Assembly: GCF_009712035.1 (NCBI RefSeq)
Contig: NZ_VILB01000025.1
Coordinates: 1-39,081, forward strand
DNA from: Anabaena sp. UHCC 0187
GTDB taxonomy: Bacteria > Cyanobacteriota > Cyanobacteriia > Cyanobacteriales > Nostocaceae
Reading direction: 5' to 3'
DNA length: 39,081 nt
Part shown: positions 15,822 through 24,193 of the stretch, piece after piece
Layout of the letters: each line of letters begins with the position of its first letter
How positions within the stretch are numbered: position 1 is the first letter of the stretch
Translations under genes and position numbers: made by a program
The notes under the pieces: model-generated
What the model was told of the DNA's origin: nothing
The model's input: only the letters and a program-made list of their open reading frames with translations
Database searches by the model: none

Positions 15822-16244
15822 GTGAAAAATAAAACTTTAATTGATACAGATATTTTATCGGAAATTCGGAAAGGTAAAAATCCCCAAGTTATAGCTAAAG
15901 CTATTGCTTATAAAACTATTTTTAAAAATTATACAATATCTGTAATTACAGTCTCAGAAGTTATCAAAGGATGGAGAAAATTAAACCGCAATGATCGGAT
16001 TCAGGAATTTTTAATAGATTTACCACAAATGGAAATCTTATCTTTAGAACAAAAAGGTGCTGAATTATCTGGATTAATTTATGCCGATTTAGAAAAAACT
16101 GGACAAACTATAGGATTAGCAGATGTATTAATTGCTGCAATTGCTATAGAAAATAATTTAATTTTAGTAACAGGAAATACTAAACACTATCAAAAGATTC
16201 AATTATTAGGTTATCCTTTACAATTAGATAATTGGAGATACTGA
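15822..16244 (+). CDS. VapC-like PIN-domain ribonuclease toxin
   Basis: A 140-residue PIN-domain toxin of the VapC4/FitB-like type. Conserved residues are Asp8 (LIDTDILSE), Glu46 (VSEV), Asp101 (IGLADVLIAAIA) and Asn119 (LVTGNTKHY). It starts at GTG 15822, the only start that keeps the N-terminal KTLIDTDIL strand. It belongs to a different PIN subgroup from the toxin at 7629 and is not flanked by the long hairpin repeat. Confidence 0.9.
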   Translation: MKNKTLIDTDILSEIRKGKNPQVIAKAIAYKTIFKNYTISVITVSEVIKGWRKLNRNDRIQEFLIDLPQMEILSLEQKGAELSGLIYADLEKTGQTIGLADVLIAAIAIENNLILVTGNTKHYQKIQLLGYPLQLDNWRY

Positions 16245-16278
16245 TTTTGGGATGATTTAAATTCTGCCATATAAAATT

Positions 16279-17085
16279 ATGCTACCAAGTTCTACCCAAA
16301 TACTTCGTCTGTCCCAAGGACATCTCAATTTACTCGCAGCTTGTCCGCGCAAATTCCAGCATAGCTATTTAGAACAACTGAATACTCCTTTAGATCCTAA
16401 ACATGAAGAATATCAAATTTTAGGTAGTCGGTTTCACTTGCTCATGCAGCAGCGAGAAATGGGTTTACCAATTAATAAATTACTACAAGCAGATCCTCAA
16501 TTGCAAAATTGGATGACTGATTTTAGCAAAATTGCCCCAGAAATATTTACAACTAATATTGATGATCAAACCTTTCGAGAAAGTGAACATTATCGAACTT
16601 TGCAAATTGGAGATTATCTCCTCACAGTTATTTATGATTTATTAATTACTGATCAAAATCAAGCCCAAATTCTCGACTGGAAAACCTATCCCCAACCACC
16701 AAAATCAGAAACATTAGCTCAAAATTGGCAAACAAGACTGTATATGTATGTCATGGCACAAACTAGCAACTATTTATTAGAAAATATTTCCATGACTTAC
16801 TGGTTTGTACAATCAAAAGAGCAAACTAAAAAAATCAAATTTTTATATAATGAAAAAGACCATCACAAAACAGCACAGGAATTAAATCAACTATTAAGCA
16901 ATCTCACAAAATGGATAAAAGATTATGAATATAATATATCCTTACCGCAAATTAAGGAATCTCAGAAAATATGTGAATCTTGTCAATATGCAGTGAGGTG
17001 TCAACGTCAAAGCATCAAACAGGTGAATATAGATATTAATCAACAGTTTCCTAGTTTGGAAAATATTGCAGAAGTATCACTTTAA
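16279..17085 (+). CDS. Stand-alone PD-(D/E)XK nuclease with AddB/Cas4-type iron-sulfur cysteines
   Basis: A 268-residue RecB-family nuclease. Active-site elements are His53 (GSRFHLLMQ), Asp120 (YDLLI), Asp133 and Lys135 (ILDWKT) and the downstream QTRLYMYV helix. Cys22 (ACPRKF) near the N-terminus and Cys232, Cys235 and Cys241 (CESCQYAVRC) near the C-terminus form the split 1+3 cysteine set that holds a 4Fe-4S cluster in AddB, Cas4 and Dna2 nucleases. It has no helicase domain, and no cas genes are near. recJ starts 65 bases downstream on the same strand, so a role in DNA-end processing or repair is reasonable inference. Confidence 0.85.
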   Translation: MLPSSTQILRLSQGHLNLLAACPRKFQHSYLEQLNTPLDPKHEEYQILGSRFHLLMQQREMGLPINKLLQADPQLQNWMTDFSKIAPEIFTTNIDDQTFRESEHYRTLQIGDYLLTVIYDLLITDQNQAQILDWKTYPQPPKSETLAQNWQTRLYMYVMAQTSNYLLENISMTYWFVQSKEQTKKIKFLYNEKDHHKTAQELNQLLSNLTKWIKDYEYNISLPQIKESQKICESCQYAVRCQRQSIKQVNIDINQQFPSLENIAEVSL

Positions 17086-17097
17086 AATATATTCCTG

Positions 17098-17128
17098 GCC
17101 TCACGCAAAGGCGCAAAGACGCAAAGGA
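17098..17128. repeat. Short tandem repeat, GCGCAAAGAC-like
   Basis: Degenerate copies of CACGCAAAGGCGCAAAGAC lie between the nuclease gene and recJ. This kind of repeat is common between genes in filamentous cyanobacteria. A related degenerate run is near 38978-39013. Confidence 0.6.
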
Positions 17129-17150
17129 AGAAAGAAATACAAAAGTTAGA

Positions 17151-19472
17151 ATGTGGTTTAAAATGGAATGGATTTTAACGGGAACGGAACAACCCCCTGA
17201 TTGGTTTATCGAATTAGTAAAAAAATACGCACCAGCAGCAGGTGGTAATTTTGCGGCTCAATTATTTTGGCAAAGGGGAATTCAAGATCAGGAAAAATTA
17301 GCAGCTTTTATTAATTATCAAAGTTATCAACCTGCGAGTTCCTTTGAATTTGGACAGGAAATAAATTTGGCTGTACAACGGTTAATAACTGCGGGAAAAA
17401 CGGGAGAAAAAGTTGCTATTTGGGGAGATTTTGATGCAGATGGAATTACTTCAACTGCGGTATTATGGGATGGTTTGGGTGAATTTTTTCAGCAACATCG
17501 CCAATTAAGTTATTATATTCCCAATCGCTTAACAGAATCCCATGGTTTAAATAAACCAGGAATTGATATTTTAGCTGGACAAGGTTGTAAATTAATTGTT
17601 ACTTGTGATACGGGTAGTACAAATATTTCAGAAATCATTTATGCCCAAAGTTTAGGGATAGATGTGATTGTAACTGACCATCATACATTACCATTAGAAC
17701 GTCCTCCCGTAGTCGCAATTATTAATCCTCGTTATTTAGCCAAGGAACATCCTTTATATCATCTTTCTGGTGTAGCGGTTGCTTATAAATTGGTGGAAGC
17801 ATTATATCTAAGTTTACCAGATATTCCCACACATCCATTAACTGATTTATTAGATTTAGTGGCCGTGGGATTAATTGCTGATTTGGTGCAATTAAGTGGT
17901 GATTGTCGGTATTTAGCACAATTGGGAATTCAACAATTACACACAGATTTTAAAAAACTACCAACAGCAAGAAGAAGGCCTGGGGTGGGTAAGTTATTAG
18001 AATTATGCCAGAGAAGTGGCGATCGCCCGACAGATATTTCCTTTGGTTTGGGACCGCGAATTAACGCCGTGAGTCGCATTCATGGTGACGCTAGTTTTTG
18101 TGTAGAATTATTGACGAGTAGAGATATGCAGCGTTGTCAACAACTTGCAGAAGAAACAGAATTAGCTAATTCCCGTCGTAAGTCTTTACAAAAAGATGTT
18201 CAAGCTCAAGTTACTAAAAAACTCAATCAATTAGACTTATCAACTACTAGCGTCATTGTTTTAGAAGATCCTCAATGGGCGGTTGGTGTTTTGGGTCTGG
18301 TTGCCGGACAAATTGCCCAAGAAACAGGGCGACCGACAATTTTGTTAAGTACAGAAATAAAGGAAAATGGGACAGGTTCTAGCCCATCTCTAGCGCGAGG
18401 TTCAGCCCGTTCTATAAATTCTGTTGATTTATATCAATTAGTTCAAGAACAAGCCCATTTATTACATCGTTTTGGTGGACATCCTTTTGCAGCGGGTTTG
18501 AGTTTGTTAGTAGAAAATATCCCGTTATTTACAGCCGCAATTAACCAAAAATTACGCCAATCTTTAGGAGGAATTAATCTCACTCCCACGGTACAAGCTG
18601 ACTTGGTGGTGACGGTTGCAGATTTGGGCAAAGATTTATTTTTGGAACTCAAACTTTTAGAACCCTGTGGTATGGGAAATCCTATTCCCAAGTTACTAAT
18701 TAAAAATTGTTGGTTTGAGAATTCTTGGCATCGAAATGGGCAAGATTTGAAAGGTAAAAAAATCCAATATATTAAAACTGATTTTGATATTCGAGATGAT
18801 TCTACTAATAATCCTTTTCCGGGGATTTGGTGGGGGCATTATAAAGAAGAATTGCCCATTGGTAGATGTGATTGTATTGCTGAAATTGATTTTAACAGCT
18901 TTAAAAAACGCTATGAAATTAGATTAGTTGCAGTTCGTTCCAATTCTGAATCTGAACTAAAAACTCAGAATTCTGCGATAATTTTAGATTGGCGAAATCA
19001 GGAAGATTTAGCAGAAATAAAATCAGAAAAATCATTATTAATCATGAAAAATTGTCCGACTAATTGGGAGGATTTACGTTTATGGTTGAAGAAATCGCTA
19101 TCTGATAAAAAACAATTAGTTATTGCTTGGAAAAATCCCCAAAACTGCACTATCAGTGACATTTGGCTAACTTTAGTAGGCATTGCTAAATACCTTAGTC
19201 GGACAAATCAACTAGTTACCCGTGGACAGCTTTTAGAAAAATTGGGTATTAGTGATCAAAGTCTATATTTAGGATTTCAAGCTTTAAGATATTTAGGGTT
19301 TATTATCCAACGTCAAGATAATCATTTACAAATTATCTGGGATTCTACATATTATCAAAAACCCGCTGATCATGTCATTAGCCAATTTTTAGCTGCTGTC
19401 AGAGAAGAACAATTTCAACGGGATTATTTTTTTCATGTTCCTTTATCTATGATTGTTGCTATGATTTCGTAA
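17151..19472 (+). CDS. recJ: Single-stranded-DNA-specific exonuclease RecJ
   Basis: A 773-residue 5'-3' single-strand exonuclease of the DHH family, used in recombination and mismatch repair. Metal-binding motifs are DFDADG (93-98) and DHH (176-178); the DHHA1 part shows RFGGHPFAAGLSL and the GRPTILLS region. After about residue 560 there is a long C-terminal extension with a winged-helix-like segment (about 665-720, LVTRGQLLEKLGISDQSLYL), as in other cyanobacterial RecJ proteins. The start could be the ATG at 17151 or 17163; neither has a strong ribosome binding site. Confidence 0.94.
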   Translation: MWFKMEWILTGTEQPPDWFIELVKKYAPAAGGNFAAQLFWQRGIQDQEKLAAFINYQSYQPASSFEFGQEINLAVQRLITAGKTGEKVAIWGDFDADGITSTAVLWDGLGEFFQQHRQLSYYIPNRLTESHGLNKPGIDILAGQGCKLIVTCDTGSTNISEIIYAQSLGIDVIVTDHHTLPLERPPVVAIINPRYLAKEHPLYHLSGVAVAYKLVEALYLSLPDIPTHPLTDLLDLVAVGLIADLVQLSGDCRYLAQLGIQQLHTDFKKLPTARRRPGVGKLLELCQRSGDRPTDISFGLGPRINAVSRIHGDASFCVELLTSRDMQRCQQLAEETELANSRRKSLQKDVQAQVTKKLNQLDLSTTSVIVLEDPQWAVGVLGLVAGQIAQETGRPTILLSTEIKENGTGSSPSLARGSARSINSVDLYQLVQEQAHLLHRFGGHPFAAGLSLLVENIPLFTAAINQKLRQSLGGINLTPTVQADLVVTVADLGKDLFLELKLLEPCGMGNPIPKLLIKNCWFENSWHRNGQDLKGKKIQYIKTDFDIRDDSTNNPFPGIWWGHYKEELPIGRCDCIAEIDFNSFKKRYEIRLVAVRSNSESELKTQNSAIILDWRNQEDLAEIKSEKSLLIMKNCPTNWEDLRLWLKKSLSDKKQLVIAWKNPQNCTISDIWLTLVGIAKYLSRTNQLVTRGQLLEKLGISDQSLYLGFQALRYLGFIIQRQDNHLQIIWDSTYYQKPADHVISQFLAAVREEQFQRDYFFHVPLSMIVAMIS

Positions 19473-19478
19473 TATCCT

Positions 19479-19511
19479 AGATCCCCGACTTCTTGGATAA
19501 GTCGGGGATCT
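19479..19511. terminator. Bidirectional terminator hairpin between recJ and the PstS-like gene
   Basis: AGATCCCCGACTT (19479-19491) and AAGTCGGGGATCT (19499-19511) form a perfect 13-bp stem with a 7-base loop, seven bases after the recJ stop and eight bases before the end of the convergent gene. This palindrome is also a known dispersed repeat type in cyanobacteria. Confidence 0.8.
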
Positions 19512-19519
19512 ATATAATA

Positions 19520-22222
19520 CTAACTCTCTTTCTCTTCTTGGAAAAACTTTTTATCAATGGTTTTAGTATCTTCTTGATTAGCTGAAGTTGCTGTCATTTG
19601 ATAATCAACTAAGTTATCTACAAAAGGAACAGTTAGCTTAAATGTACCATCAGGATTGAGATTGACTTTTTGCCCATCAATTGTGATAGTTGCACCTTGT
19701 TCTGTTGCACCGTGAATAACTAATTCTGTATCAACGACAAACCAGAAATCAGCACTGGGACGACTGAAAATGCGAACTGTACCAGAACGTGCTAAACACA
19801 ACCACCGATTATCATTATTCAGATAACCAATTTCTGTCATGTAGTCACATTCACCTCTGGGAATAGGCACATAACGATCATAGATTGCGGTTTCACATTC
19901 GTATTGTTGTACTAACTGAGGATGCTGATAGCTGAGATCAAGATTAGTAACATCATAGAGACGCACTGCTAAGGTAGTAAATCCTTGATTCTGTAATGTT
20001 TGTTGATGATTTGCGGAAATATACCAAGATACGTAAGCCCATTTGGGAGTGCGGGGTGTGAAAATAATTCTGGTATTTCCATCTCCGTTGATTTGATTAA
20101 TATTAGTCCAAGCTTCTATCTCTGCATCTAACTCCATTGCTATGTCTTCATCTGTAATTTTGGGATTCAATGGAGTAGGAGATATCTCTTCTTCTATATC
20201 AAGTGTTTGGAGTTGAATTTCATTGGTTATGGCTTTTAAAGCCTCTCCTAATTCTGATGGTAAGTCAGATAATAAATCTTGATCTTCTGGTGTTTGCTTA
20301 ACTGCTACAGGGGATGTATCAAGTAATTCTGATTGGATGTTATCTTCGTTAACTGGTACAGGAGATGTATCGAGTAATTCTGATATGGTGTTATCTTCGT
20401 TAACTGGTACAGGGGATGTATCAAGTAATTCTGATTGGGTGTTATCTTCGTTAACTGGTTTAGATGTTATACCGAGTAATTCCGATAAGGATGTAATCTT
20501 TTGATTAAATACTGGTGCTGATGGTTCAGGTGGTTCTAGTAGGGAATTGGTCAGTTCGTCTGTGGGTATGTCTGCATCAATTGGGTTGTAATGAGTATTC
20601 AGGATTTGTGGATAGTGACTATTGACAACAATTACAGGGGCTTCTGTATCCCAAATTACTTCACCATAGTCTAAATCAAGTTCATTAATTTGCTTTGTCT
20701 GATTGATGAGGGAATTTGTCTGCGGTATATCTGTGAAAGATGCGTTATTGATTAGTGTTACTTCCTCAGACTTTTCTTCTTTAATTTTTGGTAAGTTGTA
20801 GTCGTTGATTAGTGTTACTTCCTCGGAGTTATCTTCCTCATCGTAATTTACACTGTTGAAGCCATTTCCATTTCCATTTCCATTTCCATTTCCATTCCCA
20901 TTCCCATTTCCATTTCCATTTCCATTTCCATTTCCATTATGATGATTAGTTGTAATTGGGGCAATTTCTTCTGAATCTAATAGAGTAGGAGTTGCTGCTG
21001 AAATAGAATCGCTTTCTTGATTAAGTAATCGCTTTTTTCTTCTCAACCACAACGGTAAAAAGATACTTAATCCCGCAATCATAGATAAAGGCAATAGCAA
21101 GAAAAATCTGAGATTTTTAGTAATCATTGAGGGATTACTAAAGGGATTTACTAACAGTGATTCACCTCCAGTATCTACAGGTTGGGGTGTAACTAGGGTT
21201 TCTATAATAGGTGCTAAAGATGGACTTTGAGTAGCTGTAGGAGTGGTTGTCGGAGTAGTTGTAGGAGTAGCGGTAGGAGTGGTTGTAAGAGTTGATGCAG
21301 TAATAGTTTGCAATGCACTGGCCGCAATAGCAAGTGCTTCTCCTTCTCTAGCAGCTTCTATAGATTCCTGTCCTGGTTTAGCTAAAATAAAGCCGAGAAA
21401 ATCCCTGATTTTGGGACTAGGATTTTCTTTATAAACGTAAACAAAAGGCTGGGAAAAGGGATATTTAGAATTATCTGGTAAGTAATTCTGTACTTTTAAA
21501 ACTCGCACATCTTGCAGCTTGGAAACCTGATTTGCTAAAACATAACTAATGCCATCATTACCTAATTCTTTAATGATGTCGGGAGTGTTATCTTCTACCA
21601 TTTGCACAGCATTAGTCCCTGTTAATAATTGATCAGACTTAAATGCTGAATATTCATTAAAGGAAGTGCGAGTATCACTAATAGAGGGACGATCTATAAA
21701 TCTAATTTTACCTTTTGCATTTCCCACTTCTGACCAGTCTGTAATTTCCCCTCGGAAAATTTTCGCAAATTGTTCAGTAGTCAGGCTGTCTTTGAAGGGA
21801 TTATTGACACCAACAATAATGGCGATTTTTTCTCGACGCACCAACACCTGTTTTAACCCTTGTGCTTTTTCTTCTGGGGTGAGTCTGCGACCAAGGGATG
21901 CTAGATCAACTTTACCATCTAAAACCGCTTTCAGGGCATCTTCGTTACCATTCACGCCAATTTCTACCTGAGTTCCTGAAAACTGCTTTTCAAAGTTTTC
22001 TTTAAGACTTTGGTTGACAATGACAAAGTTAAGAGAACCATCAACTTTAATTACAGTCCCATTTTCCACTGTTTGCGGTAGAGGAAAAGCAGGAGTATTA
22101 TTCTTAGGTTCTGCCTGGACAGGCACAGAAATAAATAAATTTGCTACCATCGAACTGGTAGCCATCGCCATTAATAAGGCCAGATTGATAATTACACTAT
22201 CTTTTTTTTGTTGTTGCCACAT
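19520..22222 (-). CDS. PstS-like substrate-binding domain fused through a membrane helix to a DUF4912 domain
   Basis: A 900-residue protein. Residues 1-38 are a signal peptide ending near VQA. Residues about 50-295 are a phosphate-binding-protein-like domain (GVNGNEDALKAVLDGKVDL, IAIIVGVNNPFKDSLTTEQ, IFRGEITDWSEVG). A Thr/Pro-rich linker (about 305-345) leads to one membrane helix (about 371-390) followed by RRKKR, so the rest should be cytoplasmic. There follow an (Asn-Gly)n run (429-454), an acidic region with four 17-residue repeats (about 578-644, SELLDTSPVPVNEDN) and a C-terminal DUF4912 domain plus Ig-like end (about 710-900, PKWAYVSWYI, RLYDVT). I infer a one-span receptor or scaffold; there are no pst transport genes nearby. 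Confidence 0.8.
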   Translation of the reverse strand: MWQQQKKDSVIINLALLMAMATSSMVANLFISVPVQAEPKNNTPAFPLPQTVENGTVIKVDGSLNFVIVNQSLKENFEKQFSGTQVEIGVNGNEDALKAVLDGKVDLASLGRRLTPEEKAQGLKQVLVRREKIAIIVGVNNPFKDSLTTEQFAKIFRGEITDWSEVGNAKGKIRFIDRPSISDTRTSFNEYSAFKSDQLLTGTNAVQMVEDNTPDIIKELGNDGISYVLANQVSKLQDVRVLKVQNYLPDNSKYPFSQPFVYVYKENPSPKIRDFLGFILAKPGQESIEAAREGEALAIAASALQTITASTLTTTPTATPTTTPTTTPTATQSPSLAPIIETLVTPQPVDTGGESLLVNPFSNPSMITKNLRFFLLLPLSMIAGLSIFLPLWLRRKKRLLNQESDSISAATPTLLDSEEIAPITTNHHNGNGNGNGNGNGNGNGNGNGNGNGNGFNSVNYDEEDNSEEVTLINDYNLPKIKEEKSEEVTLINNASFTDIPQTNSLINQTKQINELDLDYGEVIWDTEAPVIVVNSHYPQILNTHYNPIDADIPTDELTNSLLEPPEPSAPVFNQKITSLSELLGITSKPVNEDNTQSELLDTSPVPVNEDNTISELLDTSPVPVNEDNIQSELLDTSPVAVKQTPEDQDLLSDLPSELGEALKAITNEIQLQTLDIEEEISPTPLNPKITDEDIAMELDAEIEAWTNINQINGDGNTRIIFTPRTPKWAYVSWYISANHQQTLQNQGFTTLAVRLYDVTNLDLSYQHPQLVQQYECETAIYDRYVPIPRGECDYMTEIGYLNNDNRWLCLARSGTVRIFSRPSADFWFVVDTELVIHGATEQGATITIDGQKVNLNPDGTFKLTVPFVDNLVDYQMTATSANQEDTKTIDKKFFQEEKES
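20290..20490. repeat. 51-bp tandem repeat inside the DUF4912 protein gene
   Basis: Four imperfect in-frame copies of a 51-bp unit encode a 17-residue repeat (SELLDTSPVPVNEDN-x-x). The two central copies are nearly identical in DNA, which suggests recent expansion. Confidence 0.85.
20862..20937. repeat. Hexamer repeat encoding (Asn-Gly)n
   Basis: About 12.5 copies of CCATTT/CCATTC on the plus strand, read as alternating Gly and Asn on the minus strand. It is a slippage-prone in-frame repeat just inside the membrane helix, likely to vary in copy number between strains. Confidence 0.9.
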
Positions 22223-22566
22223 ATATCCCTGATTAAGCTAAAATAAACGGACTACTCGCAGATACTCAAAATAGTTTTTTGATTGAGGAGACGGCCTAAT
22301 TATACAGCCTTAGTTATTTTTATCTGTGATAACACAAGTGATTAAAATAAAAAAGTAGGAGTCGGGAGTCGGAAGCACAAAGAAGGAATCAGGAGGTGTC
22401 AACTGAAGCTAGAACTGGCTTATCTGTTGGCTTCCACCCCAACCACTAAATAAATTTCTAGTCTTGTCGCTAAATTGCGTTTTAACGCACTCTGATTAAT
22501 TAAAAACCAAAATTCATGCTCTCAATAGAAGAAATCAAGGAAAAATAGTTACAAAAGGAAAAATAT
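22223..22566. other. Divergent intergenic region between the PstS-like and pentapeptide genes
   Basis: No gene is visible. It should carry the promoters of both divergent genes. It contains a degenerate STRR-like run (AGTCGGGAGTCGG near 22361) and a purine-rich stretch AAAAGGAAAAATAT just before the ATG at 22567 that serves as ribosome binding site. Confidence 0.5.
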
Positions 22567-23517
22567 ATGAAAAAAGGATTTGCACCAGAGACAAATGTTG
22601 ATAAATTTCTGAGGTTCTATGCCGAGGGAAAAAGAGATTTCCAAAAAATCAACTTAAGAAAAGCCTATCTTGCAGAAGCAGATTTGGAGGGAGCAAACCT
22701 GGAAGAAGCAAACCTCCAAGGGGCAGAGTTGTTTGGTATAAATTTACGAGGGGTGAACTTGAGAGGCGCAAACTTAAGAAACGCTGATCTATCAGAAGCA
22801 TTTTTGGAGGGAGCAAACCTGGAAGAAGCAAACCTCCAAGGGGCAGAGTTGATAGGGACAGGATTAAGTATGGCAAACCTGCAAGGCGTAAATCTGAGAC
22901 AAGCTAGACTATTAGGGGTATGGGACTTGAGTATGGCAAATCTGAGAGGGGCAAACCTACAGAATGCGGATTTGGACAGGGTAAACTTGGAGAAGACTGA
23001 CCTGCAAGGAGTTAACCTGAAGCAAGCAAATCTCAAAATAGCGCGTTTATTTGATGCCGATTTGAGTGGTGCAGAACTTCAAGATACACTTTTACAAAGT
23101 GCTTTTTATAATGAAAAAACTCGCTTTCCTGAAGGTTTTGATCCAGTTAAAGCAGGAATGTACTTAATTGCTCCTAAAGTTAAACTCTCTCAGGCTTACC
23201 TTGTGGAAGCATTGCTATTTGAAGTAGATATGAGTGAAGTAGATTTATCAGAAGCACAATTAACAGAAGCAACATTAGAAAAAGCCAGCCTACAAGGGGC
23301 AAATCTCAAGGGCGCATCCCTATATAGTGCAGAGTTAAAAGGTACAAACTTAACTAATGCAGACCTCACAGGAGCAGACTTAGGTTTTACAGACCTAAGA
23401 AATACAATAATTGTAGATGCGAAATTTCAAAACTCCTACTATAACCGATTTACTAAATTTCCTCTAGATTTTGACCCTGTAAGTGCTGGAATGGTTTGGG
23501 TTGATGTTGATAAATAA
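22567..23517 (+). CDS. Pentapeptide-repeat protein with two repeat blocks
   Basis: A 316-residue protein built of A(D/N)LxxA(N/D)L pentapeptide repeats, which fold into a right-handed square beta-helix. Two blocks (about residues 25-178 and 205-287) each end in a similar non-repeat segment, FYNEKTRFPEGFDPVKAGM and YYNRFTKFPLDFDPVSAGM, so the protein is an internal duplication of a repeat-plus-cap module. There is no signal peptide or membrane helix. Such proteins are abundant in heterocystous cyanobacteria (HglK is one example) but mostly uncharacterised. A good ribosome binding site (AAAAGGAAA) precedes the ATG. Confidence 0.9.
   Translation: MKKGFAPETNVDKFLRFYAEGKRDFQKINLRKAYLAEADLEGANLEEANLQGAELFGINLRGVNLRGANLRNADLSEAFLEGANLEEANLQGAELIGTGLSMANLQGVNLRQARLLGVWDLSMANLRGANLQNADLDRVNLEKTDLQGVNLKQANLKIARLFDADLSGAELQDTLLQSAFYNEKTRFPEGFDPVKAGMYLIAPKVKLSQAYLVEALLFEVDMSEVDLSEAQLTEATLEKASLQGANLKGASLYSAELKGTNLTNADLTGADLGFTDLRNTIIVDAKFQNSYYNRFTKFPLDFDPVSAGMVWVDVDK
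22684..22851. repeat. Exact 48-bp duplication inside the pentapeptide gene
   Basis: Bases 22684-22731 and 22804-22851 are identical over 48 positions, 120 bp apart (8 pentapeptides). The exact identity at synonymous positions points to recent duplication or gene conversion within the gene. Confidence 0.9.
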
Positions 23518-23538
23518 TGTAGATTAAACCTTTCATGA

Positions 23539-23570
23539 GATATAAATAGCTTTCTAACTCGATTTATATC
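23539..23570. terminator. Hairpin between convergent pentapeptide and UPF0158 genes
   Basis: GATATAAAT (23539-23547) and ATTTATATC (23562-23570) are a perfect 9-bp inverted repeat with a 14-base loop, followed on the plus strand by TGTTTGTGTTTTTA. It is a plausible weak terminator for the plus-strand gene. Confidence 0.45.
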
Positions 23571-23581
23571 TGTTTGTGTTT

Positions 23582-23998
23582 TTACCTTTCATCTATTATT
23601 TCTATTTCTTGAGATTTCAGCCAAGATTTAAAACGAGATGCTATCTGTAGGTATTCAAAATTGTCCCAATCATTCCCTACAATTGCTTTAACTCGTTTAA
23701 ATCCTCCTTTACTTTTTTGATAAAAAGCCTCTGTTACCTGTGAACGCAATTTCACATCTTGAATACTGTCTATAAATTTTTTTAGATCACGAATACTATC
23801 GCAGAAATTGGGTATTTTAAGATAGGGTTCATTAGACATTAACTCTTGTGGATCTAAGTCACTCGTTTCATCATCATCATCATTAGATATTAAGATGACT
23901 TCCCCTGTTTGTATATCAAGATATAGTTCACCTAATTCACCATTTCTTAATCCGTCTATTATCCAATCAATATCTGGGTTGAGTTCGAGCTTTTTCAT
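23582..23998 (-). CDS. UPF0158 family protein
   Basis: A 138-residue acidic protein. The pattern ELYLDIQTGEVILISND followed by an Asp-rich stretch and a helical half (IRDLKKFIDSIQD, VTEAFYQKSKGGFKRVKAIV, FKSWLKSQEIEI) matches UPF0158, a family of unknown function. There is no signal peptide or membrane helix. It lies downstream, on the same strand, of the GNAT-like/Imm1-like pair, but 195 bases away and beyond a copy of the flanking repeat, so it is probably a separate transcript. Confidence 0.7.
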   Translation of the reverse strand: MKKLELNPDIDWIIDGLRNGELGELYLDIQTGEVILISNDDDDETSDLDPQELMSNEPYLKIPNFCDSIRDLKKFIDSIQDVKLRSQVTEAFYQKSKGGFKRVKAIVGNDWDNFEYLQIASRFKSWLKSQEIEIIDER

Positions 23999-24127
23999 GA
24001 TGACTTATCTAATTAGTAGCTACTATTAATTACCTACCTCTGTAGTAGATTCTGAGGATTATATCAAAAAGGATGATAATTTTACCCTAGCTCGTAATAA
24101 TTATTATAAACTACCATATTTTATCTT

Positions 24128-24193
24128 TACCCAAGCGGTAAAAGAGGTTAAAAAATCAATTTTACGCATACTTTCACTTACTTTTCTGGATAA
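24128..24193. repeat. Direct repeat flanking the GNAT-like/Imm1-like cassette, left copy
   Basis: Three exact blocks, TACCCAAGCG (24128-24137), AAATCAATTT (24153-24162) and TTACTTTTCTGGATAA (24178-24193), recur in the same order and orientation at 25535-25585, with different spacing. The repeat ends directly against the Imm1-like stop codon. Confidence 0.7.

Noticed and set aside
16279-17085. Cas4 gene of a CRISPR system
   Set aside because: The fold and cysteines fit the wider AddB/Cas4 group, but no cas1, cas2 or array is nearby, so a CRISPR role is not supported.
19520-22222. PstS component of a phosphate ABC transporter
   Set aside because: The domain is followed by a membrane helix and a long cytoplasmic part with DUF4912, and no pstCAB genes are present.
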